NCBI GenBank assembly: GCA_018221065.1
Contig: JAAOXY010000026.1
Coordinates: forward strand, 1 to 14,940
Direction of reading: 5' to 3'
Length of the DNA stretch: 14,940 nt
From: Candidatus Aenigmatarchaeota archaeon
GTDB taxonomy: Archaea > Aenigmatarchaeota > Aenigmatarchaeia > Aenigmatarchaeales > Aenigmatarchaeaceae
Below the pieces are notes generated by a model that saw nothing but the letters and a program-made list of their open reading frames with translations, did not search any database and was not told the DNA's origin. This document shows, piece by piece, positions 8,247 to 13,158 of the stretch. The translations under genes and the position numbers were made by a program. The first letter of the stretch is position 1. Each line of letters opens with the position of its first letter.

Positions 8247-8252
8247 TAGAAC

Positions 8253-8558
8253 ATGAGCAAACCAGACAAAGAAGAATTTGAAGTGACAAACGAAGCAAAA
8301 TTCATTGCTTCCAGTTTAAGATCATATCCAATTTGGACAGACGGATATGTAGACAGTAGTTCCTATACTTGGGATAGCATTACAAAAAATATTAACGAAG
8401 CAGAACGACATAACCTTCAAATTGCATGCATTGATATTCAGAATTATTTGAACTCACAATATTCAAAAGAAATAATTGAAAGACTAAATCTTAGAAACGA
8501 AAACATAGGAAATTATATAACATCACTTGAAAAAATATCAGAAATATTAAAAAATTAA
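8253..8558 (+). CDS. Hypothetical protein between nop5 and flpA
   Basis: Unrecognised 101-residue acidic protein, predicted mostly helical, with no cysteines, membrane segment or known motif. A central YTWDSITKNINEAERHNLQI stretch is followed by a long amphipathic C-terminal half (KEIIERLNLRNENIGNYITSL). The ATG at 8253 is 26 bases after a TATTTAT box, the leaderless pattern seen for several neighbours, which supports a real gene. It runs opposite to both neighbours. Its stop overlaps the nop5 stop by four bases, so it splits what is normally a nop5-flpA pair. Any part in C/D RNP function is only suggested by position. Confidence 0.7.
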   Translation: MSKPDKEEFEVTNEAKFIASSLRSYPIWTDGYVDSSSYTWDSITKNINEAERHNLQIACIDIQNYLNSQYSKEIIERLNLRNENIGNYITSLEKISEILKN

Positions 8559-9580
8559 TTTGATTCTTTTATTTTCTTTAACTTCTCTTGATACTCTCTA
8601 ACAAGTTGTTCAGATAAATCTTGTTTACTGTAGAAATCAGCTCTTGCTGCAATTGTTAATTTACTAGCCATCAGTCTTGCTATTCTTCCCTGTAATTGTT
8701 TTTTACCCATACTGATGTCAGGATGTGTAAATATGATTCCAAACTTTGGTGGTTTTGTTATGCTCTTGTCTTTCAAAAACTTAAACAATGATTTTTCTGC
8801 TCCAAGTAATTGTATTGTTGATGAAGACATCTTTGCCATTCTCTCAAGAGAACCTGCATTTGATAATAATCTTGCTGCTAAAACATTTCCTAGTAATGCA
8901 GCTATGTTAGGTATTTCTTCCGGAACTACTTTGTTAAGATATCTCTCTGTATCATTTCTCAAAACATACATGTTATGAAGTTCTTTAGCATAGGTTTGTA
9001 TCATCTCTGCATCTTCATCACCTATTTCCATACCCATACTCTTTTCAAATTCTTCAAAATTTTCTCTTCTTCCATATTTGGCAACTTTCTTCACAAATCT
9101 CTCATGATCAACTATTCTAAGTTCAGGATAATGCATTCCAAACCATTCTCTCAATCTCTCTGTAAGCATATTCAATATTTTATCCAAATCACCAATCAGA
9201 GAAACAGCTTGAATTATCAACTTGTCTCTTTTTTCTAATTTAGAAATTTTAGTCTTTGTTCTTGATATCGATATACCAGATAAAAGTTTATTCAGCTCAG
9301 CCTGATCTCTCACAAATTCAAGATCAATAGCCAATTTTCTGAAATTTTCTTTAAGATAAACAGAAGCATCATTTGGTTGCTCAGTCACAATATCATTTTT
9401 ACCTTTTTTCTTCAATCTCATAATAAGCTTCTTCAATTCAGGTATTTCCTTCTCAGCCTCAAAATCTGCCATCCTCTTAGCTATAACTTCAGAGTCTTTA
9501 GAAAATAGCTCATAAGCTATCATTTTGCCATCTTCAACGGCAAATAATCCGATTACACAAGCAGATACGTATATTGTCAT
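8555..9580 (-). CDS. nop5: NOP5 (Nop56/58) box C/D RNP core protein
   Basis: Scaffold protein of the box C/D methylation RNP. It binds fibrillarin through its N-terminal domain, self-dimerises through a central coiled coil and contacts L7Ae-bound sRNA through the C-terminal Nop domain. The Nop signature is clear: AGSLERMAKMSSSTIQLLGA then EKSLFKFLKDKSITKPPKFGIIFTHPDI (about residues 245-290). REWFGMHYPELRIVDHERFVKKVAKYG marks the coiled-coil region. The frame is open from ATG 9610, but family members begin near MTIYVSACVIGLFAVEDGKM, so ATG 9580 is chosen (341 residues). A T-rich TATA candidate at about 9614-9620 would suit that start. It lacks a long lysine-rich tail. Confidence 0.93.
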   Translation of the reverse strand: MTIYVSACVIGLFAVEDGKMIAYELFSKDSEVIAKRMADFEAEKEIPELKKLIMRLKKKGKNDIVTEQPNDASVYLKENFRKLAIDLEFVRDQAELNKLLSGISISRTKTKISKLEKRDKLIIQAVSLIGDLDKILNMLTERLREWFGMHYPELRIVDHERFVKKVAKYGRRENFEEFEKSMGMEIGDEDAEMIQTYAKELHNMYVLRNDTERYLNKVVPEEIPNIAALLGNVLAARLLSNAGSLERMAKMSSSTIQLLGAEKSLFKFLKDKSITKPPKFGIIFTHPDISMGKKQLQGRIARLMASKLTIAARADFYSKQDLSEQLVREYQEKLKKIKESN

Positions 9581-9592
9581 GTCAACCACAAA

Positions 9593-9601
9593 GTATTTAT
9601 G
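9593..9601 (+). promoter_or_regulatory. TATA box for rps17e
   Basis: GTATTTATG lies about 41 bases before the ATG at 9638. Transcription start near 9622 would leave a short leader carrying GGTGA at 9628-9632. The site overlaps the 5' end of the divergent nop5 transcript. Confidence 0.5.
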
Positions 9602-9637
9602 TGTGTACATAGGAATAAAAAGGTATTGGTGACCGTT

Positions 9638-9829
9638 ATGGGAAGAATAAGAACACGATGGGTAAAGACAGTAGCAGGAGACTTACTTGATAAGTTCCCT
9701 GAAAAGTTTGGTAATGATTTTGATAAAAATAAAGAGGCTCTAAGAGCTATGGATCTTATAGAAGACAAGTCTGTTAGAAATAAAGTAGCTGGCTATATGG
9801 TAACTATAGCTAACAAGACAAAATTTTAA
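9638..9829 (+). CDS. rps17e: 30S ribosomal protein eS17
   Basis: Small-subunit ribosomal protein of archaea and eukaryotes. The 63 residues begin MGRIRTRWVKTVAGDLLDKF, continue with FGNDFDKNKEALRAM and end in the conserved V-R-N-K-V-A-G-Y segment. This matches the archaeal eS17 family in length and order. The frame is open further upstream, but ATG 9638 is preferred because GGTGA lies five bases before it and all family members start at M-G-R-I/V. Its stop overlaps the convergent small gene by four bases. Confidence 0.93.
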   Translation: MGRIRTRWVKTVAGDLLDKFPEKFGNDFDKNKEALRAMDLIEDKSVRNKVAGYMVTIANKTKF

Positions 9830-10056
9830 AGTAAATTCCAACTATCAACATATTTGGTTCCTACAACTCTATTTACATTTTTCATTACAGTCTTAGCTTC
9901 AGCTTGACTAGAAACATCAGCTGTAACATTAACAGTACTATTATGATAATCAGGGTTAACTGATTGAACACCATCAATATCTAACAAAGTATCTTGTACG
10001 TAAGTTGGTCTAGCATTTGCTTCTAAAGGAACTTCAATTTTTACTCTAATATCCAT
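9826..10056 (-). CDS. Small alpha/beta protein, ferredoxin-like pattern
   Basis: A 76-residue protein with an alternating strand/helix pattern: strand MDIRVKIEVPLE, helix RPTYVQDTLLDIDGV, strand SVNPDYHNSTVNVTADV, helix SQAEAKTVMKNVNRVV and a final strand KYVDSWNLL. The DGVQSV turn and overall layout resemble heavy-metal-associated or ACT-like small domains, but the CxxC metal site is missing, so copper transport is not implied. The ATG at 10056 has AGGTGA seven bases upstream and a TATA box TATTTATAAA about 40 bases upstream. It converges with rps17e and overlaps it by four bases. Function unknown. Confidence 0.75.
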   Translation of the reverse strand: MDIRVKIEVPLEANARPTYVQDTLLDIDGVQSVNPDYHNSTVNVTADVSSQAEAKTVMKNVNRVVGTKYVDSWNLL

Positions 10057-10090
10057 TATATATCACCTAAGAACTAGTTGTCTAAAAAGC

Positions 10091-10100
10091 TTTATAAATA
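10091..10100 (-). promoter_or_regulatory. TATA box for 76-residue gene
   Basis: Reverse-strand TATTTATAAA is centred about 40 bases before the ATG at 10056. Transcription would begin just before the AGGTGA site. Confidence 0.55.
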
Positions 10101-10138
10101 GCATACAATTCACTCGAAAAGGTGAATAAAAAGTTAAA

Positions 10139-10265
10139 TGGTGCGGGGGGAGAGATTCGAACTCTCGAACTCACTAAGAGACAGGATTTCTTTATCATCT
10201 CCGAAGATCAAACCTCAAGACAATTCTTGAGTCCTGCGCCTTTGACCTGGCTGGGCGACCCCCGC
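10139..10265 (-). tRNA. tRNA-Leu(CAA) with 38-base intron and encoded CCA
   Basis: Read on the reverse strand: acceptor stem GCGGGGG/CCCCCGC, D-arm GCC...GGC, anticodon stem CAGGA/TCCTG, loop CTCAAGA with anticodon CAA at 10229-10227, a long class II variable arm, T-arm GAGAG-TTCGAAT-CTCTC and discriminator A. CCA is encoded at 10141-10139. An intron of about 38 bases (10225-10188) interrupts the loop after position 37, the usual archaeal site. The mature RNA is 86 bases plus CCA. The bulge-helix-bulge is imperfect: of the four central pairs only C32-G and U33-A form, though the inner helix AUUGUCU/AGAUGAU is good. The intron also contains CTTGAG, complementary to the anticodon loop CTCAAG. 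A T-rich stretch follows the 3' end. Confidence 0.93.
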
Positions 10266-10291
10266 ATAAAACAGAGGTAGGTTTAATAGAA

Positions 10292-10297
10292 TTTAAA
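10292..10297 (-). promoter_or_regulatory. TATA box for tRNA-Leu
   Basis: TTTAAA is centred about 30 bases before the first base of the tRNA, consistent with a short 5' leader removed by RNase P. Confidence 0.55.
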
Positions 10298-10320
10298 ACT
10301 AACGAAAAAAGAAATAGAAT

Positions 10321-10347
10321 AAAATGGGAGGAAAATCCTCCTATAAA
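10321..10347. repeat. 27-base direct repeat, copy 1 (terminator)
   Basis: Identical over 27 bases to 11023-11049. The core is a six-base-pair hairpin. This copy lies just after the stop of the secreted protein gene. Confidence 0.9.
10327..10341 (-). terminator. Terminator hairpin after secreted protein gene
   Basis: On the reverse strand GGAGGA-TTT-TCCTCC is followed by CATTTTAT. The stem is perfect and sits 8 bases past the TAA. The symmetric sequence could act on either strand. Confidence 0.55.
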
Positions 10348-10348
10348 A

Positions 10349-10987
10349 TTAACAACTAGTTGTATCGAATCTCATCGGATCACAAGAACATTTGTATGTT
10401 CTTTCTGGCCCTTCTCCAGAAACATATATACAATTTCCTGTATCACATTCTCCGCCATGTTGACATACTTCTCCAACTGCATTCAAAGTTCCTTGTGTAA
10501 CATCAATATCTGGAACAAAAAATCCTGCAAACCACATTCCTATACCCATGAAAAATGCTTTAATCTGAGATCCTAAAGTAAGTCCCTCATATCTTATGTC
10601 ACTTCCCCAAGCATCAAGAAATGCTCTAGCTGGATTTGGTGAGTTGTTTATGCTCTCAAGTGTAGCCATGTTAACATAGACTGCCATTGTAGCTGTCTTA
10701 CCATCAACAAACCATTGATCATGATTTCCATCTACATCAGAATCAGTCCAATCTTCAAATTCAGTAATAACACCAATAACAGTTATTGCTGCGTACTCTT
10801 CTGTAGTACCATCTATTATATACAAATGAAGATTCTCATCACCTAGAAATCCTCTAGCTGAATCTGGTAAACTAGCAAGTTGTGTATTGTACATATCAAC
10901 TGCTTCAGAAGCTGTGCTTTGAGCTAATCCTATCGAAACAACAAAACAGAGTCCTAAAACTATTCCTAATAAAATTTGTTTTTTCAT
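10349..10987 (-). CDS. Secreted protein with six-cysteine C-terminal knot
   Basis: A 212-residue exported protein. MKKQILLGIVLGLCFVVSIG followed by LAQS is a classical Sec signal peptide, with cleavage likely after LAQ or LA. The middle is polar and aspartate-rich with a short hydrophobic patch, IKAFFMGIGMWFAGFFVPDI (about residues 147-166), that could touch the membrane. The tail holds six cysteines: C175, C181, C186, C200, C202 and C212 (CQHGGECDTGNC ... CSC ... C). This is a disulfide-knot pattern common in extracellular proteins. An ATG at 11011 is in frame, but it lies inside the TATA box TTTTATATG. That box is 26 bases before ATG 10987, so 10987 is the start and the mRNA is probably leaderless. 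Partner unknown. Confidence 0.8.
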   Translation of the reverse strand: MKKQILLGIVLGLCFVVSIGLAQSTASEAVDMYNTQLASLPDSARGFLGDENLHLYIIDGTTEEYAAITVIGVITEFEDWTDSDVDGNHDQWFVDGKTATMAVYVNMATLESINNSPNPARAFLDAWGSDIRYEGLTLGSQIKAFFMGIGMWFAGFFVPDIDVTQGTLNAVGEVCQHGGECDTGNCIYVSGEGPERTYKCSCDPMRFDTTSC

Positions 10988-11008
10988 AAAGATATTGAGA
11001 ATTAGTAT

Positions 11009-11017
11009 CATATAAAA
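11009..11017 (-). promoter_or_regulatory. TATA box for secreted protein gene
   Basis: Reverse-strand TTTTATATG is centred about 26 bases before the ATG at 10987. It directly follows the terminator of the histone gene and so separates the two units. Confidence 0.6.
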
Positions 11018-11022
11018 TTAAG

Positions 11023-11049
11023 AAAATGGGAGGAAAATCCTCCTATAAA
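11023..11049. repeat. 27-base direct repeat, copy 2 (terminator)
   Basis: Second copy of the repeat at 10321-10347. It includes the last two codons (TTA TAG) of the histone-fold gene plus its terminator hairpin. Confidence 0.9.
11029..11043 (-). terminator. Terminator hairpin overlapping histone gene stop
   Basis: The same GGAGGA-TTT-TCCTCC hairpin, here beginning at the G of the TAG stop codon and followed by CATTTTC on the reverse strand. Confidence 0.55.
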
Positions 11050-11210
11050 TCATAAGGTCTACAAGTTGCTCTCTTGTTTGACTTTGCTCTTTCTGCTGCT
11101 TCATTTACAATTTCTCCAACTCTCTTATCTAATGCTGCAACAAAATCTCCAGAAAATCTCATTCCTTTTGGAGCCGCTTTTTTAACTGCGTTTTTAACTA
11201 CTAATGCCAT
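11043..11210 (-). CDS. Short single-fold histone-like protein
   Basis: A 55-residue protein opening MALVVKNAVKKAAPKGMRFS, with a long central helix DFVAALDKRVGEIVNEAAER and the tail AKSNKRATCRPYDL. The pattern A-L-x-x-K/R-V-x-x-I-x-x-A-A-x-R-A-x-x-N-K/G-R-x-T-x-R-P-x-D-L is that of a histone fold. It is closer to the DUF1931/bacterial-histone form (for example Bdellovibrio Bd0055, which ends in R-P-H-D-L) than to HMfB-type archaeal histones. The last helix is very short or absent. Such proteins dimerise and bind DNA. The ATG has a strong AGGTGA site seven bases upstream and a TATA box CTTTTTATAG about 42 bases upstream. One cysteine (C50) is unusual for a histone. No second histone is present in the window. 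Confidence 0.85.
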   Translation of the reverse strand: MALVVKNAVKKAAPKGMRFSGDFVAALDKRVGEIVNEAAERAKSNKRATCRPYDL

Positions 11211-11246
11211 GTTATCACCTCGTTTTAAAGATAGTACAACCTTAGA

Positions 11247-11256
11247 CTATAAAAAG
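11247..11256 (-). promoter_or_regulatory. TATA box for histone-fold gene
   Basis: Reverse-strand CTTTTTATAG is centred about 42 bases before the ATG at 11210. It implies a leader of about 16 bases carrying AGGTGA. Confidence 0.55.
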
Positions 11257-11287
11257 CTTTCGTATATTACGTCTAACAGCCAATTAA

Positions 11288-11307
11288 AGCATGTTTTTAA
11301 AAATGCT
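11288..11307 (+). promoter_or_regulatory. Near-palindromic TATA region before 11326 gene
   Basis: AGCATGTTTTTAAAAATGCT is an imperfect palindrome (AGCAT/ATGCT arms) centred on a TATA-like TTTTTAAAAA about 28 bases before the ATG at 11326. It may be both core promoter and operator for a dimeric regulator. Confidence 0.45.
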
Positions 11308-11325
11308 CATTTTTATGGAATTTAA

Positions 11326-11901
11326 ATGTCTTTCTGTTCTATTTCTATTATGCCTATAGAAGAAATGCTCGCAGTTGGAGAACAAGCGATTGGAGGATTC
11401 GGAATATGGACAAAATCAGGTATATACAAACTTGATATTGATGATCCTTTAATACCGCTAATGAAAAAAGGGAGATATTTAGATGTAGTTCCAAAAAGCA
11501 TAGAAACATCTGAACTGACTATATACGATAAAGACAAGAAAAAAGAACTCGGTCATGGAATAAGTAGAACTGGTTTGCGTACAAAGAGATTAACATATTT
11601 AGAACCACAAAATATTGAAGATCATATGAAGATACTTAATTTACCTGTAGTAATTGAAACAAAAAGAGGTACGGAAAGACATTTCTTCCTTGTTAAAGAT
11701 GTTACAAGTTTCAATGACACCATCAAAACACCTTTACCAAATTATAATGATATAGCACATGCTCTTATAGCAAATGATAAAGAAGAGATTTCTTTCGAAG
11801 ACCTGCAAAAAGGAAGAGTTTTACCCGCAATGATTGGAAATAGCACAAAAGATGATGTTGGTTACACATATTACAGATTTGAAGCTACTGCTGAAAATTA
11901 A
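11326..11901 (+). CDS. Unrecognised 191-residue soluble protein
   Basis: No family recognised. It begins MSFCSISIMPIEEMLAVGEQ, then a glycine-rich AIGGFGIW and mixed beta/alpha segments. There is a basic patch (SRTGLRTKR, about residues 80-90) and a strand pair VVIETKRGTERHFFLVKDV (about 114-132). It has one cysteine and no membrane helix. ATG 11326 lies about 28 bases after the TTTTTAAAAA box, which suggests a leaderless mRNA. The internal ATG at 11350 is an alternative if the first eight residues are not translated. It is divergent from the histone gene and about 70 bases before the next forward gene, which has its own TATA-like sequence. Confidence 0.75.
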   Translation: MSFCSISIMPIEEMLAVGEQAIGGFGIWTKSGIYKLDIDDPLIPLMKKGRYLDVVPKSIETSELTIYDKDKKKELGHGISRTGLRTKRLTYLEPQNIEDHMKILNLPVVIETKRGTERHFFLVKDVTSFNDTIKTPLPNYNDIAHALIANDKEEISFEDLQKGRVLPAMIGNSTKDDVGYTYYRFEATAEN

Positions 11902-11927
11902 AAATATAGTTATTCTACAACAGAAAA

Positions 11928-11940
11928 GTTTTTATACCTG
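11928..11940 (+). promoter_or_regulatory. TATA-like box before TTG-start zinc protein
   Basis: AGTTTTTATACCT is centred about 38 bases before the TTG at 11972, placing transcription start just upstream of or at AGGTTGA (11959-11965). Confidence 0.4.
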
Positions 11941-11971
11941 CTATGTGCATAAAATATCAGGTTGAAAAAAA

Positions 11972-12265
11972 TTGGCTGAAAAATATTGTTCAAGTTGTAT
12001 CCATACAGTCGGTGGAGAATGTATTTTAGACGAAAAAATGACTTTTTCTTGTAAAAATAATGATTTAATGTTCTGGTTCCCAGATCTAAGAAACAAAGAA
12101 AAAATTAGAACCATAACTGAAACCATAAAAGATTCTTTCAGAATTTCAGAACTAGAAGCACCTGTAACACATCCAAAAAGAAAGATTATTGATGATCTAG
12201 AATTATTTTTAAGACCAAAATCTAAAAAAGAATGTAAGTCTTGTGGAAAATATCATCACTATTAA
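11972..12265 (+). CDS. Small zinc-binding protein, TTG start
   Basis: A 97-residue protein with an N-terminal cysteine set C6, C9, C17 and C27 (YCSSCIHTVGGEC ... FSC) and a C-terminal CKSCGKYHHY with C88, C91, H95 and H96. These could form two metal sites or one split site joining the two ends. A basic helical middle (RNKEKIRTITETIKDS) may contact nucleic acid, but no known family was recognised. An in-frame TGA lies three codons upstream, so TTG 11972 is the only possible start. AGGTTGA lies seven bases before it. It converges with and overlaps the next gene by four bases. Confidence 0.7.
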   Translation: MAEKYCSSCIHTVGGECILDEKMTFSCKNNDLMFWFPDLRNKEKIRTITETIKDSFRISELEAPVTHPKRKIIDDLELFLRPKSKKECKSCGKYHHY

Positions 12266-12543
12266 ATCTTTAGATATTTACGACCTTCTTCTTCTGCATC
12301 ATATATCATATTCAATAACTCTTCTCTAGATAATTCTGAAAATTCTTCCAACGCTCCAATAAAATTACTCACAACTTCTTTTTGCATCATCTTGTGTGTA
12401 TCTCGTACACCTGAATATAGAAATTCATGTTTATTTGAAGCAAGGCATCTAAAAACATAATCTTCATGACTAGATTTACCTGACTCAATCATCTGAGCAT
12501 ATAATACAAGTTCTACATCACAATACGGACACACTGTAGGCAT
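12262..12543 (-). CDS. Small zinc-ribbon-like protein
   Basis: A 93-residue protein beginning MPTVCPYCDVELVLYAQMIE. The knuckle C5-x2-C8 is matched about 25 residues later by C33 and H39 (FRCLASNKHEF), which fits a C-C-C-H zinc ribbon. The second half is a helical acidic stretch (FIGALEEFSELSREELLNMI). There is no membrane helix. The ATG at 12543 has CTTATACTTTA about 24 bases upstream, which suggests a leaderless mRNA. That promoter lies directly against the duplicated tRNA-Glu end at 12571. Family and partner not recognised. Such ribbons in archaea are often nucleic-acid or protein adaptors. Confidence 0.7.
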   Translation of the reverse strand: MPTVCPYCDVELVLYAQMIESGKSSHEDYVFRCLASNKHEFLYSGVRDTHKMMQKEVVSNFIGALEEFSELSREELLNMIYDAEEEGRKYLKI

Positions 12544-12570
12544 AGCATTAATTGAATGATAAAGTATAAG

Positions 12571-12585
12571 TTGGTGCTCCTAGGG
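12571..12585. repeat. Duplicated 3' end of tRNA-Glu (putative att site)
   Basis: TTGGTGCTCCTAGGG is identical to 13158-13172. On the reverse strand it spells the 3' end of tRNA-Glu: three bases of the T stem, the 3' acceptor strand, discriminator A, CCA and one more base. Both copies point the same way, 587 bases apart, as expected for the two ends of an element integrated at a tRNA gene. Confidence 0.65.
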
Positions 12586-12624
12586 AAATCTAGCATATAA
12601 AGGGTCAACAGTATTATTGCTCAT
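12580..12624 (-). CDS. Possible 14-codon peptide ending in att-like repeat
   Basis: ATG to TAG encodes MSNNTVDPLYARFP. The TAG is supplied by the duplicated tRNA end. There is no convincing ribosome site or TATA box, only a weak AATTTGAA about 27 bases upstream. It could be a leftover 5' end of a gene cut at the repeat, or chance. Not recognised. Confidence 0.15.
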   Translation of the reverse strand: MSNNTVDPLYARFP

Positions 12625-12673
12625 TTTTCTAAGTTTTGTGAAACACCATTCAAATTTCAATAGCTAGAATACA

Positions 12674-12681
12674 AAAAAAAC
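12674..12681 (-). terminator. Oligo-T terminator after 39-residue gene
   Basis: A run of eight T on the reverse strand lies about 42 bases past the stop of the small membrane protein gene. Archaeal polymerase commonly stops at such runs. No strong stem precedes it. Confidence 0.4.
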
Positions 12682-12723
12682 GCATTTTAGATATACTTCT
12701 TTTTTGAAAACGATAAAATTGAG

Positions 12724-12843
12724 CTATTTCTTTGTTTTTCTTTTCTTAGTCTTTCTCCATTCGTTCGATATCTTAAAAGCGTAAGCGAACAAAAGCATTC
12801 CGGCTACAAGAAAAACAAATTCAAATAAGCTTCGTTCTATCAT
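12724..12843 (-). CDS. 39-residue single-pass membrane protein
   Basis: A short gene encoding MIERSLFEFVFLVAGMLLFA followed by YAFKISNEWRKTKKRKTKK. Residues 7-23 form one clear transmembrane helix and the last 15 residues are strongly basic, so the tail should face the cytoplasm. The ATG at 12843 lies about 27 bases after reverse-strand CATAAATAC (12866-12874), the same leaderless spacing as other genes here. A T run follows the stop, so it has its own promoter and end. It lies inside the segment flanked by the duplicated tRNA end. Function unknown. A membrane-tethered regulator or a toxin-like peptide are possibilities that the sequence cannot separate. Confidence 0.6.
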   Translation of the reverse strand: MIERSLFEFVFLVAGMLLFAYAFKISNEWRKTKKRKTKK

Positions 12844-12865
12844 AAGAATAATTTGAAATTTATCG

Positions 12866-12874
12866 TATTTATGC
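12866..12874 (-). promoter_or_regulatory. TATA box for 39-residue gene
   Basis: Reverse-strand CATAAATAC is centred about 27 bases before the ATG at 12843. The same bases read forward as GTATTTATG and could also serve the structured RNA candidate. Confidence 0.45.
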
Positions 12875-13122
12875 GTTTTGGGTTAGGTCTTACCAAAACC
12901 GGCAGGACTAAACCTAGAAGCTTTAAGGTGCCTCAACCTCTACGGTTGAGGGCTTCTATATTGTTGTGCTCATTTTTTTAGTTGACCTCTGTTTTGAAGT
13001 CAAATGACAGCTGTTACACAACCTTCTTGTTGGTCGGGCAACAAGGCAAATTATATTGGGCTAGAGTACATTTAATGCTTCTTTTTTACTTCTGGTAGTA
13101 ACAATTTACTTCAATGTACCTC
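12875..13122. ncRNA. Candidate structured RNA with five hairpins, strand uncertain
   Basis: About 250 bases without a credible coding frame but rich in paired elements. GGTTAGGTC (12881-12889) pairs with GACTAAACC (12906-12914), 8 of 9. TAGAAGC (12915-12921) pairs with GCTTCTA (12952-12958) and encloses a perfect CCTCAACC/GGTTGAGG stem. GTTGTG (12963-12968) pairs with CACAAC (13017-13022) and encloses TTGAC/GTCAA. CTTGTTG (13026-13032) pairs with CAACAAG (13039-13045) over loop GTCGGG. GTACATT (13066-13072) pairs with AATGTAC (13113-13119). Forward TATA-like boxes at about 12856-12874 would start an RNA near 12885. On the reverse strand it would follow tRNA-Glu. I looked for the conserved motifs of RNase P RNA, SRP RNA and box C/D guides and did not find them. 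Confidence 0.5.
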
Positions 13123-13158
13123 TGATAGTAGTATAGGTTATGTTATCCCAGAATGAAT

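Noticed and set aside
9581..9610. Ten-codon N-terminal extension of nop5
   Set aside because: Family proteins start near the downstream methionine, and the longer version would leave no room for a plausible promoter before it.
9826..10056. Copper chaperone or heavy-metal-associated domain
   Set aside because: The secondary-structure pattern fits, but the required CxxC is absent.
12580..12624. 14-codon frame as the 5' end of a split integrase gene
   Set aside because: Integrase genes of the SSV type are split at the att site, and this frame does end in the repeat. However, 14 residues show no integrase motif and no other integrase fragment is seen, so only a low-confidence entry is kept.
11304..12977. 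TGCTCATTTTT found at about 11304, 12619 and 12967
   Set aside because: Only about 11 AT-rich bases are shared, flanks differ and the reverse-strand ATG frames they open stop within 5-14 codons. No consistent function can be assigned.
12875..13122. RNase P RNA or SRP RNA
   Set aside because: Hallmarks such as GAGGAAAGTC, ACAGAA...GGCTTA or the GGAA-capped SRP helix were not found on either strand by eye. A covariance search could overturn this.
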